Of a stretch of 26,264 nucleotides of DNA, positions 1 to 9,777 are shown in pieces. The notes beneath the pieces are model-generated. The model was not told the origin of the DNA. It saw only the letters and a program-made list of their open reading frames with translations, and ran no database searches. Position 1 is the first letter of the stretch. Each line of letters begins with the position of its first letter. A program made the position numbers and the translations under genes. The stretch is from Chara braunii (lineage: Eukaryota; Streptophyta; Charophyceae; Charales; Characeae), in the NCBI GenBank assembly GCA_003427395.1, contig BFEA01000948.1, forward strand, positions 309,308 through 335,571. The letters are read 5' to 3'.

Positions 1-128
1 CTTTATCAAACACGCTCATGCGAAGCGAACCATCAGAACGTACTCGTAGATGCATACCTAAAAAGGTACACGAGCCATCTGTAGCCGTAGTTTCCTTCCA
101 CTCAAGCCCATATATATATCTCTATCTC

Positions 129-174
129 TTGCGCGCGGGCGCCCCAACCTTCTGACACATGGCAGCGTGCAACT

Positions 175-212
<38 letters not shown>

Positions 213-311
213 CCCTACCTGCTCAAAATTTTCCCCTTCTTCCTTCTCCATTGCCCTCCTTCTGCCAATTCGATTCCATCTTATGACTTGTGTCCTCCAT
301 CCCCCCTCCTG

Positions 312-382
<71 letters not shown>

Positions 383-560
383 CACGCGCGCGCCCCAACC
401 TTCTGATACGTGGCAGCGTGCAAATGGGCTCTCTCTCTCTCTCTCTCTCTCACCCCCCCCTACCCGCTCAAAATTTTCCCTTTCTTCCTTCTCCATTGCC
501 TCCCTTCCGCCAATTCGACTCCATCTTATGACTTGTGTCCTCCATCCCCCCCTCCTGATC
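129..560. repeat. Duplicated CT-flanked segment (two copies)
   Basis: Two copies of a ~180-190 bp segment lie at about 129-316 and 380-558. Each starts with a GCGCG-rich stretch and CCCCAACCTTCTGA, then a (CT)n run, then CTCAAAATTTTCCC, CCAATTCGA and CTTATGACTTGTGTCCTCCATCC. They differ by scattered substitutions and by CT-run length, and are separated by a longer pure CT array. The segment is open in several frames only because of the dinucleotide runs; no gene is supported. Confidence 0.85.
178..451. repeat. (CT)n microsatellites
   Basis: Three nearly pure CT runs lie at about 178-208, 315-380 and 429-451. The middle one is about 65 bp and uninterrupted, which suggests recent slippage expansion. 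Confidence 0.95.
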
Positions 561-569
561 ATCCCCCCA

Positions 570-1180
570 GAAATCCGCTTTTCCACAGCCGCTTCTCTTC
601 TTGTCCTGTGTCTGTCGCCTCTCTCCTCCCATCTTTCTCCATGCCTTTTTCTCCTCCATTAGGATCCTCTTCGAGTTCCTCCGCCTCCAACACTCGATGT
701 GGCCTCTGTGGATCTGGTATGTCCTTTCCTCTTTTCCTCTGTCTGTTGCTCTTTCTCTATTCATTGCTCTCTTTCCATCACCTTCATATCGACATACCCT
801 ATCCCTTCTGTGATTGAGGCCGTTCAACATTATTGCAATAACCCATGAGGTATGGCTCGTAGAATGTCTAAGGGCCTCGCCAGGCCACCACTCAGACCCA
901 GGCCACAGGGGAGAAAAGACCCCAAGTAGATTCAGGGCCTGAGCGGGCAACAGTTGACCGAAGTCAACTGCCTGACGCCCAACAGTCAAAGTCAAAGTGT
1001 ACCCAGCCCAGGCCGCCGGTCAGACGCACACACTTGTTTGTATGCAGGTACCAAGACAGCATCGGGACCAAGTGGAAGTCTGCAACTGTACACAGTCTAG
1101 TCCCTTGGCTGTGAGTCAATCTGTACGACTGTGGGAGGGAGACCTGAGGCCAGACAGCCTCGTCAAACACTACATAAGGC
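570..1180. other. No gene recognised, C/T-rich then unique sequence
   Basis: This stretch follows the CT-rich duplication. It is pyrimidine-rich to about 800 and then mixed. Open frames up to about 175 codons exist on the minus strand but read partly through low-complexity sequence and show no recognisable motif. I see no gene I can support. Confidence 0.4.
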
Positions 1181-1224
1181 TTGCTCTCCAGAAGGTCAAC
1201 ATTCAGTCTCGCTATGCTGCCTCG

Positions 1225-1300
1225 ACGCTGGCTTGACTCTAGCTGATAGCTGGCTTGACGCTGGCTCGACGCTGGGCTTGACGCTGGCTCGACGCTGGTA
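1225..1300. repeat. Short tandem repeat, GCTGGCTTGAC/GCTGGCTCGAC type
   Basis: About five imperfect copies of an 11-14 bp unit of the form GCTGG(C/-)TTGAC or GCTGGCTCGAC run head to tail just before the 31-bp minisatellite. Confidence 0.75.
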
Positions 1301-1364
1301 CTGTGGACGACGACGTGGGACTGTGGCAGCATGCTGGCGCCTTCTCTGCTGAGCGCCAGCCTCT

Positions 1365-1582
1365 GCTGACGTGGCGCATGCTACCTGTCTTCATTGCTGA
1401 TGTTGCGCATGCCACCTGTCTTCATTGAAGATGTGGCGCATGCCACGTGTCCATGTTGCTGATGTGGCGCAGGCCATCTGTCTTCATTGCTGATGTGGCA
1501 CAGGCCACCTGTCTACATTGCTGATGTGGCGTATGCCACCTGTCTCTACTGCTGACGTGGCATTGGCCACGCTGTCTACATG
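1365..1582. repeat. 31-bp minisatellite, about 7 copies
   Basis: Seven head-to-tail copies of a 31-bp unit beginning GCTGATGTGGCGCATGCCAC and continuing CTGTCTTCATT. Copies differ by a few substitutions each. Every unit carries a near-palindromic GTGGCGCATGCCAC core. The length is not a multiple of 3 and there is no sustained frame, so this is non-coding. Confidence 0.9.
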
Positions 1583-1589
1583 AGGTGAC

Positions 1590-2001
1590 TGGTTGCGGCC
1601 AGGATTGATGAAGTGGAGGCGAGGGGAAGCCCAGAGGAGTGGATGATATATTTGGGCTACTCTTTTGTGGTCACTGATTATCTCTTCCACCCTCTCATCT
1701 GTCTATTCCCCCTCCGCTCTCTTCGTCTAATGGTAACGAGATGCTGTATCAGATATCACTTTCACGATTACTGGAGACATTGTGCAGATCTGAGTCTACT
1801 TGTACTTCGACGTCTGATGAGTATCTTCCACTCTGGGATCATTACAATATCTGCTCTCTCCTTTCCTTACCTGTTCTCTTCCCTCGTTCTGAGATCCTTT
1901 TCCTGCCTGGCAAACTCTTCTACCCCGGATCCCCTTACACGACCTGCATTCCTTACCCGTTGCCTTGGCCTTCTTTCCCCTGAACTTCAACAGCTCCTAC
2001 A
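1590..2001. other. No gene recognised
   Basis: Pyrimidine-rich plus strand with an open frame of up to 147 codons (1613-2056) rich in Leu, Ser and Pro and without recognisable motifs. The frame runs into the 69-bp duplication. Not supported as coding. Confidence 0.35.
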
Positions 2002-2141
2002 TCCTCACCCTGATTGGCTGGCATTCCGACCTACTCCTCTCAATCCCACATCCTGATTGACCCCCTCCCATCCTCACCCTACTTGGCTGGCATTCCGACC
2101 TCCTCCTCCTCTTGATCCCACATCCTGATTAGCCCCCTCCC
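2002..2141. repeat. 69-bp tandem duplication
   Basis: TCCTCACCCT begins at 2002 and again at 2071. Both copies continue with TTGGCTGGCATTCCGACCT and end with CCCACATCCTGATT followed by CCCCCTCCCA. The two copies have diverged by several substitutions. Confidence 0.9.
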
Positions 2142-2144
2142 AAT

Positions 2145-2755
2145 CCGCGCTGCCCATCCCCTTCTCCGCAAATTGGGTCCCCAACCCACATCCTCCTCCC
2201 GTTTATTTTAGGACTCTCCTCAACGTCTTCCTCTTCCACAACCTCCTCCACGCCATCAAACTTACCCTGCATGCTTCACGTTATCTCGGTGACTCTTCTT
2301 CTGCTTCCTCTGCCGTCACATCCCGCCCTCTGACCGACCATATCCCCACTCTCTCATTTTCCTGATTCCGCATCCTCCCCCTCCCCCTTGGCCCTTCTCC
2401 CACTATTCCGGCTTCTAAAATTTTGATGGCGACCAGGCATTCGACCTCCCCCTACTGTTCCTTCTCCCCCTGCCTGTCCACATGCACGGCATGATCCCCG
2501 TCTACTGCGTCCGATAGTGGCCGTGCAAAAATCGAGTCCCTCTTGCAAGATGGCAACCCCACCTAAAATGGAGTTGCAGCCCTAAGCATGGATGGTGGGA
2601 GGAGACGAGGGGGGATGTAGGGAGGTAGGGGGAAAGAGAGTCGGTGCACTTCGCATTTGCCAGGGGAACCCACCTATTTTGGTTTTGGGTCCGAGCGTGA
2701 ACGGAACCCTCCACCTCTTCACGCACAAAACCACTAGGAGAGAGGTCTGGTGGGC
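2145..2755. other. No gene recognised
   Basis: C-rich sequence to about 2560, then mixed sequence. The segment near 2690-2735 (gtgaacggaaccctccacctcttcacgc) resembles 2921-2948 (gtgaatggaacgctccacatcttcaggc), so both ends of the GGGA array carry a related flank. No coding feature can be defended. Confidence 0.4.
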
Positions 2756-2759
2756 GGAA

Positions 2760-2872
2760 GAGAGGGAGGGAGGGAGGGAGGGAGGGGGAGGGAGAGGGAG
2801 GGAGGCAGTGAGCGAGGTAGGGAGGGAGGGAGAGGGAGGGAGGGAGGGAGAGGCAGGTAGGGAGGGAGGGAG
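2760..2872. repeat. (GGGA)n-rich array
   Basis: Purine-only array of GGGA units with interspersed GA and GGCAG interruptions over about 110 bp. It is flanked on both sides by related sequence (around 2690 and 2920). Confidence 0.9.
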
Positions 2873-2976
2873 CACTTCGCTAGGCCACAAGCACTCACCT
2901 ATTTCCTCGCTAACTCGAGAGTGAATGGAACGCTCCACATCTTCAGGCACAACACCACATGCACACAGAGGGGGAT

Positions 2977-3096
<120 letters not shown>

Positions 3097-3150
3097 ATTT
3101 TCTTCTTCTTCGCTTTCACTCCGGCCCTCCTCCTTTCCTCCATCACGCAG

Positions 3151-3183
3151 TCTTCTTCTTCTTCTTCTTCTTCTTCTTCTTCT
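3151..3183. repeat. (CTT)n microsatellite
   Basis: Eleven TCT/CTT trinucleotide units, followed by a short GA-rich stretch. Part of the same simple-repeat cluster as the upstream CA/GA array. Confidence 0.95.
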
Positions 3184-3189
3184 ATTGAG

Positions 3190-4076
3190 AGAGAAAGAGA
3201 GAGAGAGTTGTTTGAGATCAGAGATTGGGCGATTGCCCATTTCGGAACATTGTACGGGGACTTGGGGGATGCGAGAGCCCTTGACAGGTGGTACTTTGGG
3301 ATTGGTGTCCTCCTCCTCTTCCTCCCTTCATCCCCATCTCCCTCCTCCCTTCATCCGTGTGTGTGTACTGGGACAGTGCCTCTTCTATAATTGCAGCACT
3401 GTCCCCTCTCACCTGCGTGATGGATGTATGCATGAAGTCATTCCAGAGTCTTGTCTGAGTTTTCAGTCTTCCGCTGTGCTCCCATGATCTCTATGTTGGG
3501 GCTGATCCTCCTGATCTGTGCCATCCTTGTCATTCACATATGGGTATGTGACAATTAGCCTCTTAGCATTTGCTTTCCAATGCCGGACTCAATGCTCCAG
3601 AATAAGGTGATCAGCTCATGTCATACATGCAACCACACGAGTCGCACAGTCGTGTGGTGCAGTGCACCGTGCGACACGCGGTACCTGCCTGCACCAACAA
3701 CAATTTCTGGTTTTATAATTTTATTGTCTTCTTTTTTTGCTGTTTCCGTAGATGCAGAAGAACATACTACCTAAGGAAGAGATCCTGTTCAAGTAGAGCA
3801 GCGCAAATTTTCCTTTGTCTCATTCAGCATCAGAAATAGGCTCGAATAGGTCTGGGGAACATCAGTCTTGATCGTTAGGTGGCGACATTACTCAGCCAAC
3901 GTTCTTTTTTTTCATGCTCATGAGCCACATGGATCCCTTGCGCTCGAGCGTCGTACGTGCCCGATTGCGTGTGCTTGCATGTACGGCTTGTGTGTTTCAT
4001 TATCGTCTGGCATCACAATCATCCAGCCACATAGTTTTGTAAGTCGAGGGAAACACAAGTTCGACAAATTGCTTAC
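3190..4076. other. No exon identified; possible 3' intronic or downstream part of the SNF2-like gene
   Basis: This stretch lies downstream of the candidate SNF2-like exon on the minus strand. I searched it for the expected remaining helicase-C signatures (an STRAGG-like segment and an R.GQ arginine motif) and did not find them. It contains a 9-bp inverted repeat at 3632-3658 and otherwise unremarkable sequence. Confidence 0.4.
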
Positions 4077-4246
4077 CTTCTTCTGCAGGAATTCATCCAG
4101 AATTACAAGCAATGCCTTCCTCCTTGAGAAGACAACCACTTTCTCGTTCTCTTTCCTGCACCACTCAAGCATCTGCATGCGCACTTCAATTTTCCCGCTG
4201 CTCTTCTGGCTTCCCCTCACGTGTCCATGCTTCAGCAGATTGCCTT
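4077..4246 (-). CDS. Candidate exon: start of helicase-C lobe of a SNF2-family ATPase
   Basis: Read on the minus strand, this 170-nt segment is open and encodes SSGKIEVRMQMLEW followed by CRKENEKVVVFSRR and a final LDEFLQK. The pattern SGK...L.W....EKVVVFS......L..FL is what opens the second RecA lobe of SNF2-family chromatin remodellers (RAD54/ATRX type). Both ends look like splice sites: a pyrimidine-rich tract ending TTTAG before 4246 and CAGAAG|GTAAGC after 4077. SNF2 proteins act in the nucleus as DNA-translocating ATPases. The usual VFSQ is VFSR here. Only one exon of the lobe was found; the remaining motifs are not visible. The family call rests on motif memory, and a decayed copy cannot be excluded. 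Confidence 0.55.
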
Positions 4247-4351
4247 CTAAATGAATGAGAAAGTGCAACACTTCTCAGCCTCACCCTTTTCACCTCCATC
4301 TCCATCTCTTGAGACTTCATTCATATGCAGAGGTCCACCATTCTCCATTGC

Positions 4352-4640
4352 TCACTTCTGCTGTTGTCTGACAACTTTTGGCTGATCCAATACCCGCAGT
4401 TTGCCACCATCGGAATCGTTATCGACAGCAATCGCAGCCGGTGTGCTCCTCCCACAGGAGGCATGATTACCTGTGACTTCACTCAGGTGGCCTTCTGAGT
4501 GCTTTCCCTGGTTATCATCTGTTGCTCGGTGCTTTCCTTCGTGGGCATCACTCCCCATTTGAGACAAAGTAAGGCCTGTGTGCTCCGTTACATTCTCCTG
4601 GCTTCTCAGAGACCGCTCTCCTCCGCTACTCCGTTGAGGA
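4352..4640 (-). other. Possible linker exon of the SNF2-like gene
   Basis: Between the two SNF2-like exons the minus strand has an open stretch of about 95 codons, rich in acidic and polar residues and ending with GGKLRVLDQPKVVRQQQK and a TGA. A donor-like CACAG|GTAATC lies inside it. SNF2-family proteins often have variable acidic inserts between the ATPase lobes, so part of this could be exon, but no conserved motif is present and the stop means it cannot join the next exon without splicing. Confidence 0.25.
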
Positions 4641-4703
4641 TAGCAATTCCGCTCCAGGGAGCGTCCCCATCCAAATTCTCACTTGAGATTCCGGCACCTT
4701 TAC

Positions 4704-4818
4704 CTCCTGAGACGAAGATATACAGCAGGTCAGTGTGATCATGGATCATCCTAAGGCATTTTGAATCAACTCTCGCCTGTTTCTCACTCAAGACATTAAG
4801 GTAGCCCCTCCCCAAAGC
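4704..4818 (-). CDS. Candidate exon: inter-lobe segment of a SNF2-family ATPase
   Basis: On the minus strand, after an acceptor-like GTGTGGCAG and before a donor-like CAGGAG|GTAAAG, this 115-nt segment encodes ALGRGYLNVLSEKQARV and then KCLRMIHDHTDLLYIF. SNF2 proteins carry an LS..Q..... LR.I.NHP.LL signature just ahead of the second lobe. Here NHP reads DHT, so the match is partial. Its position 5' of the 4077-4246 exon on the same strand is the order expected in a SNF2 gene, which strengthens both calls. Minus-strand sequence further upstream did not yield the Walker A (GKT) or DEAH-box exons, so the gene may be longer than I can trace, or broken. Confidence 0.4.
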
Positions 4819-5030
4819 CTGCCACACATCACAAAACAAACACCAGAAACCACTGTGTGAATACCATACTTGCGGTGCACCTGCAGGGAGTGCTGCGCGG
4901 TGCACCAACACAGTGGTGCAATCTGGGGTGTGTATTTGGCCAACATTGGCCCAACCATATGTTGAAAGGATTTCACGCTGTGTCAGTGTCCCGAGTCCCA
5001 GAGTCCAATTTGGTCCCAGTCCCATGAGCT

Positions 5031-5144
5031 GTCCGGCCCAGCAGCCGAGCCGACCATTCACGTCTAGTTGGTCCAGTAGAACTACGGGTCCGGCCCAGCA
5101 GACGAACCGACCGTTCACGTCCCATAGGTCCAGTAGAAGTACGG
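5031..5144. repeat. 57-bp tandem duplication
   Basis: GTCCGGCCCAGCAG starts at 5031 and again at 5088; each copy continues through CCGACC, TTCACGTC and GGTCCAGTAGAA to TACGG. The copies differ at about ten positions. The period is a multiple of 3, so the minus strand reads a repeated DVNGR..CWAG motif in a 200-codon open frame, but nothing else supports coding. Confidence 0.9.
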
Positions 5145-5606
5145 TAGGGGTCCAGTAGCCAAAACGTCGTAGGTCTTTAGGAGTCAGACCCGTACCCCAA
5201 AGTCCCAAAGTCCAATTATTCAGCAGTATCCTGGGAGAGTCCAGAAAGTTCCGGAACTGACAATTGCAACCGACAGGCCACGGAGACCAGTACCGGTCCG
5301 GAGGCGACAGAAAACGTCAATCAGAGATCCTACGTATAGATGCTACAGTACCTCTTGACTTATCAATTCTTTTGTTGTGGAAGCTCAGCTGTAGTATTTC
5401 CGCGACCTAGGACGAAGTTGGGCATGTGGCATTGGCGAAGGAGAAGTAAAGCAGCGCCATGACTAGGGATGCCGGGGACAAAGATGGCGACCATAGCCTG
5501 AGCTTAGGATACTTGAGGGGGACAGCGAGTGCATTGAGGAAACGAGTGTGAGCGGTCCAAGAACAGAGAGGGAGCTAGCGGGCGAGTGAGGCTGCGTGTC
5601 TGAAGA

Positions 5607-5609
<3 letters not shown>
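5145..5609. other. No gene recognised
   Basis: Unique-looking sequence with CCGGTCCGGAGG and related GC motifs, then purine-rich sequence running into the GA array. No coding or RNA feature can be supported. Confidence 0.4.

Positions 5610-5687
<78 letters not shown>
5610..5687. repeat. (GA)n microsatellite
   Basis: Uninterrupted GA run of about 78 bp. Confidence 0.97.
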
Positions 5688-5688
<1 letters not shown>

Positions 5689-5983
5689 CAAGTCAGGGAA
5701 AGGGAACTGTTACCCGATCTTTATGGTTTTGGGTTACTGCTGTTGCTGCTGGACATCGGAACCCAATTCTTGTATAATAAATTAATAATAGATGTTGTGA
5801 AGAGCTTTAATCTCAGTGCGAACTCATTTGCCATCTCGATGCTTATGTGAATTTCGGTCTGCTGCAAGTGCTGATTTGGAGTTGAATCCAGGGCGGTTCA
5901 TTGCAATAAGGATTCCAAAACATCAGATGCATCATTGGAAATTCTCCACCCCCCCCCTCCCAGAAGACATTCTCTGCTCAAAG

Positions 5984-6290
5984 TCATGTCTGTCCAAACT
6001 TCATCCCTTCTCCTCCCCCTCCTTCCCACTGCCCACTCCTTAACCTGTGACCTTCAGCTTGGAGGACTGCGATCAGCATGGCAAAAACCACAACAGTGTC
6101 AGCAAAGTGACAGTAGGATTCATGGAGCCGTTTGAAATCCAAAGGACAAAATTTTCCAAATCCCAAAAGAGGTTTAAACAAGAGAACGGGGCTGCACTTG
6201 GGACAAAACTCACCCTTTGAAGACTTGTAAATGCAACCACAAGTGCATGCTCCTGCTTTGGCGGCAGCGACTCTCTGGAAGTCGATGCTT
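5984..6290 (-). CDS. Possible exon with a CxCxC...CxxC cluster
   Basis: The minus strand is open for about 95 codons from an acceptor-like GACTTCCAG. It encodes ACTCGCIYKSSKGEFCPKC near its start (6194-6247), a C-x-C-x-C-x9-C-x2-C arrangement resembling a small zinc ribbon, and later DTVVVFAMLIAVLQAEGHRLR. A good donor, AAAGG|GTGAGT, falls inside the Cys cluster, so either the exon is short and stops there or the donor is fortuitous. It lies on the same strand as, and upstream of, the SNF2-like exons and could belong to the same gene. I do not recognise a specific family. Confidence 0.25.
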
Positions 6291-6299
6291 TATTGTCTC

Positions 6300-7260
6300 T
6301 CATCAGCACGGATCCCCCTCTACGCTCGTCAAGTGTATGAAGCTATTTAACCAGGATTGCACCCCCGAGAAAACCAATCGCCACATGCAGTAAACAAAGC
6401 ACCAGCCACAGCATTCATCAGCATCTTGCAGACAGAAACACCATCACGGATTGATGTAAACCAACATCCTTAGCACATTCAAGTCTTCCAGCTCCTTCCC
6501 AGAATGGCCTGGGCGATACTTCACATCCCGGGTACATAGATATCAGTACTAATTACAACATCATTCTATAACTCAGCTTAAGATCACTAAGAGTACACTA
6601 AAAAGACAAACACTGAACATGGTAGTCTTGAATCAGATACACCCTGGAAAGTCTTAACTGCAAATCTTCCCTAACTACGATGAAGTAAACATCCATGCAA
6701 TGCTATAGCTTTAGCCGCAGAAATAAGCCTCCCGACCAGCAGGGAAACCCCCTGAGAAAGGTCATGGTTTGGGGGAGGGACGCCCTGTAGCAGTCTCCAC
6801 CTTGCCAGGCGACTATTGCCACAAGGGATGGGCTGACCCTTTCTCTTGTCTTTCTCCCCCTCTTTCCTTCAGTTGTAAAAACATGCTTGCCAGTCATAAG
6901 CAACCGGACTGGAGTCCCCCAGAGGCGGGTGAAAAAAGGAAAGAAAGAGGGGGGAAAAAAACAATATGCATCCTGACTAATATCGTCCCGGTCTTCTGGC
7001 TGTGCCCTCCCGGTTGTTGGGAATCCCCACTCCGGCTACATCTGAGCATACTCAGGTCTCACTGCTATTATTATTCATGCCGTGAACCTGGCGAGTTTTA
7101 CCACCGGGTTCATACGATTCCTGAGCACGGGCATAAGACCAACAGGGTGTGGCCCTTAACAATGGTTCAACTGGCAAGGAGGCCATACAGACTCACCAGA
7201 CACCTGCTGTTGACATGGCACAGACAAGCACAGTGCAGCGGCCAGGTGCCTCCGGTGCCT
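6300..7260. other. No gene recognised
   Basis: Mixed-composition sequence. The plus strand has a pyrimidine-rich, acceptor-like tract (CTTTCCTTCAG near 6870) and an open frame of 167 codons at 6769-7272 without a recognisable domain. Nothing here can be supported as a gene. Confidence 0.35.
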
Positions 7261-7264
7261 TACC

Positions 7265-7353
7265 TGTGCTAAGTCCATGCTATGTCTGTGCTAAGTCTGT
7301 GCTAGGTCTGTGCTAAGACGTCTGCTAAGTCTGCGGCAAGACTGTGCTAGTCC
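7265..7353. repeat. Short tandem repeat GTCTGTGCTAA
   Basis: About seven imperfect copies of an 11-13 bp unit of the type GTCTGTGCTAA, with drifted copies at both ends. Confidence 0.75.
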
Positions 7354-7907
7354 ATCATGTTAGGGGCCATCCCTTTTGCGTTTACTGTGCTTCCTTGACA
7401 GGTTTTGCACTGATTTTCGACTTGAGCTGTTGCTTTGGGGTCAACTTCGTAGCATTGATTGCCACTTGCATGCTGTGTTGACGATTTATTTGATTGTTGA
7501 TTACTTCTCGCTTTCTTGCTGTCATCATCCCTTTCAGAAAAGAGACACCGCAGTAAAAACAAAAAAAAAAGGAACACAAAAGAAAAGACCATGACCAATC
7601 CCCTTAGTTCTACAAGCGTCACAGGCGCACACAGCATTCTCGTCTTGAATTCCCAAAAATATAGACCGGCATGCATCGCCAATAACCGATTTAGGAGATG
7701 TTGCAGAAGGCAGCTTATGGGGGCCTTTTCAAATGCGCCGATGACCAATTGATCACCTTCTTCTTTCCTTCTTTCCTTCAGCTCAGACTGCGCTCTTCCC
7801 CCTGCTGCTTCAACTGTTTTCCTTGACAACAACTGGCCTGAGCTTCTCGTGACTACAGCTTCAACATGTCGAATGACATGATGGCAATTCCTCCCTCCTG
7901 AGTCCAC
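7347..7907 (-). CDS. Hypothetical minus-strand frame(s), unidentified
   Basis: A 186-codon minus-strand frame includes a hydrophobic F/L/V stretch (LVMVFSFVFLFFLFLLRCLF), which is the reverse of a plus-strand A-rich tract and so may not be a real membrane segment. In a second frame, roughly 7600-7717, a different open stretch reads SPKSVIGDACRSIFLGIQ and then ENAVCACDACRTKGIGHG, with a C-x-C-x2-C cluster at 7612-7632. Only one frame can be real, and I cannot tell which. Neither matches a family I know. Confidence 0.2.
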   Translation of the reverse strand: MDSGGRNCHHVIRHVEAVVTRSSGQLLSRKTVEAAGGRAQSELKERRKEEGDQLVIGAFEKAPISCLLQHLLNRLLAMHAGLYFWEFKTRMLCAPVTLVELRGLVMVFSFVFLFFLFLLRCLFSERDDDSKKARSNQQSNKSSTQHASGNQCYEVDPKATAQVENQCKTCQGSTVNAKGMAPNMMD

Positions 7908-8250
7908 ATCTTCAGATGTCTTGTCCTTGGTCTGTTCAATAGGGTCAATGGCACGTCATCACTTTCAGCATGTGTTTTGCCTCTGAAGGCACTGAGAGAG
8001 TTCCTAACCACAGCCAGGCTTAGAGTAGGTGACAGCCCCGCTACCCTCTTCGAAACCTCAGCATTCCGTCTCGCAAAGCAGGAAAACTCTGTTCACTAAC
8101 CTTTTCATAACAGAGTGATTATCAACTCAATAACCTGGACCGTTGGCAGAACAAGATGCATGATGTAGCTGGCTGTTAGCTGATAGGCACAGAACTAGAA
8201 CATTGCTCAACACGCCCAAAAATTCAGCCCTGCTAGGTACAGCAAGTCAA
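7720..8250. other. No gene recognised
   Basis: Contains a pyrimidine-rich acceptor-like stretch ending TTCCTTCAG on the plus strand near 7780. Otherwise no repeat, RNA or coding feature can be supported. Confidence 0.35.
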
Positions 8251-8253
8251 CAA

Positions 8254-8406
8254 TTACCCTCTGTCAAAAACTGGGAAAAAGAAAGACTGAGAGGCATGAA
8301 AGCAAGTACATAATACATACATAAATGTATTACCCTCTTTCAAAAACTGGGAAAAAGAAAGACCGTGAGCCATGAAAGCAAGTACATAATACATACATAC
8401 ATGTAT
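8254..8406. repeat. 76-bp tandem duplication
   Basis: TTACCCTCT..CAAAAACTGGG begins at 8254 and at 8330. Both copies end in CATGAAAGCAAGTACATAAT and ACATACAT repeats. There are only a few differences, so the duplication is fairly recent. Confidence 0.95.
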
Positions 8407-8516
8407 CGAAGGCGCAGCATACACAAATTGAGAACATCTCTGCTCCACAAGCAACTTCCTAGAGTCATACGCCCTCAGAGGAATTAATAGCAGAAAGGAC
8501 TAGTTCGGACGTTCGA

Positions 8517-8541
8517 CTCTCTCTCTCTCTCTCTCTCTCTT
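8517..8541. repeat. (CT)n microsatellite
   Basis: Pure CT run of about 25 bp. Confidence 0.9.
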
Positions 8542-9060
8542 CCCCCCAATACCCTGTCTGAGTTTTCTTCGAGATTCCTGACCTCAACTGAACCCCATAG
8601 TGCCCTGTGCAACTTCCGATCCTTTCGGAAGGCCTTGTCAGGGCCTGTCCGCTAACAGGAGCAGCGACTAAGGCGAGCCCTGCTTCCAAATCTCAGAACT
8701 TTTAGAGTACGTTGTGCTCTCCATTCTCACTGAAGGACAGCTCTGTTAACTATCATCATGGATGGGGGTCCTCTCTGTTAACTCTGTTATCAATAGTGGG
8801 CCTTCCCTCTCCCCCTCGTCACCCTCCTTCTGTGCACGCCATGCTGGGCATCTCTGTCAACTCTGTAGACATCAGGAAGCAGCCATGTCACCATTCCAAA
8901 CACAGACAGGGAGTGCCAAAGTTTTGACTGTGTTGCAGGAGCATCAGGAGCACCTGTGCCCCTTCCCCTGCTATTGTGAGGGCCATGGCCAGAGCCTAAG
9001 TCCATACCAGTAGGTGCCATGACGTCGACTCCGCTAGCACTGGATCTTCAGGCTCTTTGG
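8542..9060. other. No gene recognised
   Basis: Contains recurring CTCTGTTAACT / CTCTGTCAACTCTGT fragments around 8740-8870, suggesting an old, diverged short tandem repeat. No coding feature can be supported. Confidence 0.35.
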
Positions 9061-9077
9061 GAGGGGCCTCAAGGCCT

Positions 9078-9240
9078 CAGGAAACAGCAGCCCCCCTTTC
9101 AATCTGTCCCTAACATTCAAAGAGGCAGAAAAAATGTGCAAGTTGAGGCTGGTTAGGGGGCTGCTCAGCAAAGGGGAACAGCAGCCCAGCCTTCGATCTG
9201 TCCCCTCCAACCCAGAGAGGGAATTAACATGCACATGTTG
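9078..9240. repeat. Diverged tandem duplication of about 95 bp
   Basis: GGAAACAGCAGCCC..CCTTTCAATCTGTCCC (from about 9079) recurs as GGGAACAGCAGCCCAGCCTTCGATCTGTCCCC (from about 9173). Each is followed by AGAG, a TGTGCAAGTTGAGGCTG / TGCACATGTTGACGCTG segment and TAG. Confidence 0.75.
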
Positions 9241-9614
9241 ACGCTGACTAGTAGGCCCGCTTCAGCAAAGAGTAAGGACCTGGTACTAAGGGGGCAGGGA
9301 GGCAGGATCTGGTGTTCTTTCATACCAGGTTCAATCCAAACCAGGTCGAACAGGCGCTCAGCCAGACTGCAAGTGTGGTGCCCACATGCAAAGAGTGGTC
9401 AGACCTGGCCACTCCATCTGGGAAGGACACAGCGCAGACCCAGCATCTCTGACAGGGAGGCGGGAATGAGCTATGGCTGGGGTTGTTTACCATGTATGGG
9501 ACCCACTGATGCTCAAGCCCAAGAGAATCCATCCATAGCAGTCCTCGTCTGGCAAGGCCTACTGATAGAAGAACCAAATGGACCAGGTATGGAAATGAGC
9601 AAATAGCTCAATAG
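9241..9614. other. No gene recognised
   Basis: Open on both strands for 85-125 codons, without recognisable motifs. I see no repeat or RNA feature. Confidence 0.3.
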
Positions 9615-9777
9615 TCAACAAGTCTGACCCAGAGACTGTCCAGGCCAAACAAGAATAGCCCCGATTAATCTCCAAAAGGTACCGAGGAATAGGAACTCAA
9701 CAAGTCTGACCCAGAGACTGTCCAGGCCGAACGAGAATAGCCCCGATTAATCTCAAAAGGTACCGAGGAATAGGAAC
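9615..9777. repeat. 82-bp tandem duplication
   Basis: TCAACAAGTCTGACCCAGAG begins at 9615 and 9697. Both copies run through GTCCAGGCC, AGAATAGCCCCGATTAATCT and GGTACCGAGGAATAGGAAC. They differ at only a few positions. Confidence 0.95.

Noticed and set aside
7347-7907. Transmembrane protein from the F/L-rich stretch
   Set aside because: The hydrophobic run is the complement of an A-rich tract on the plus strand and sits between two competing frames.
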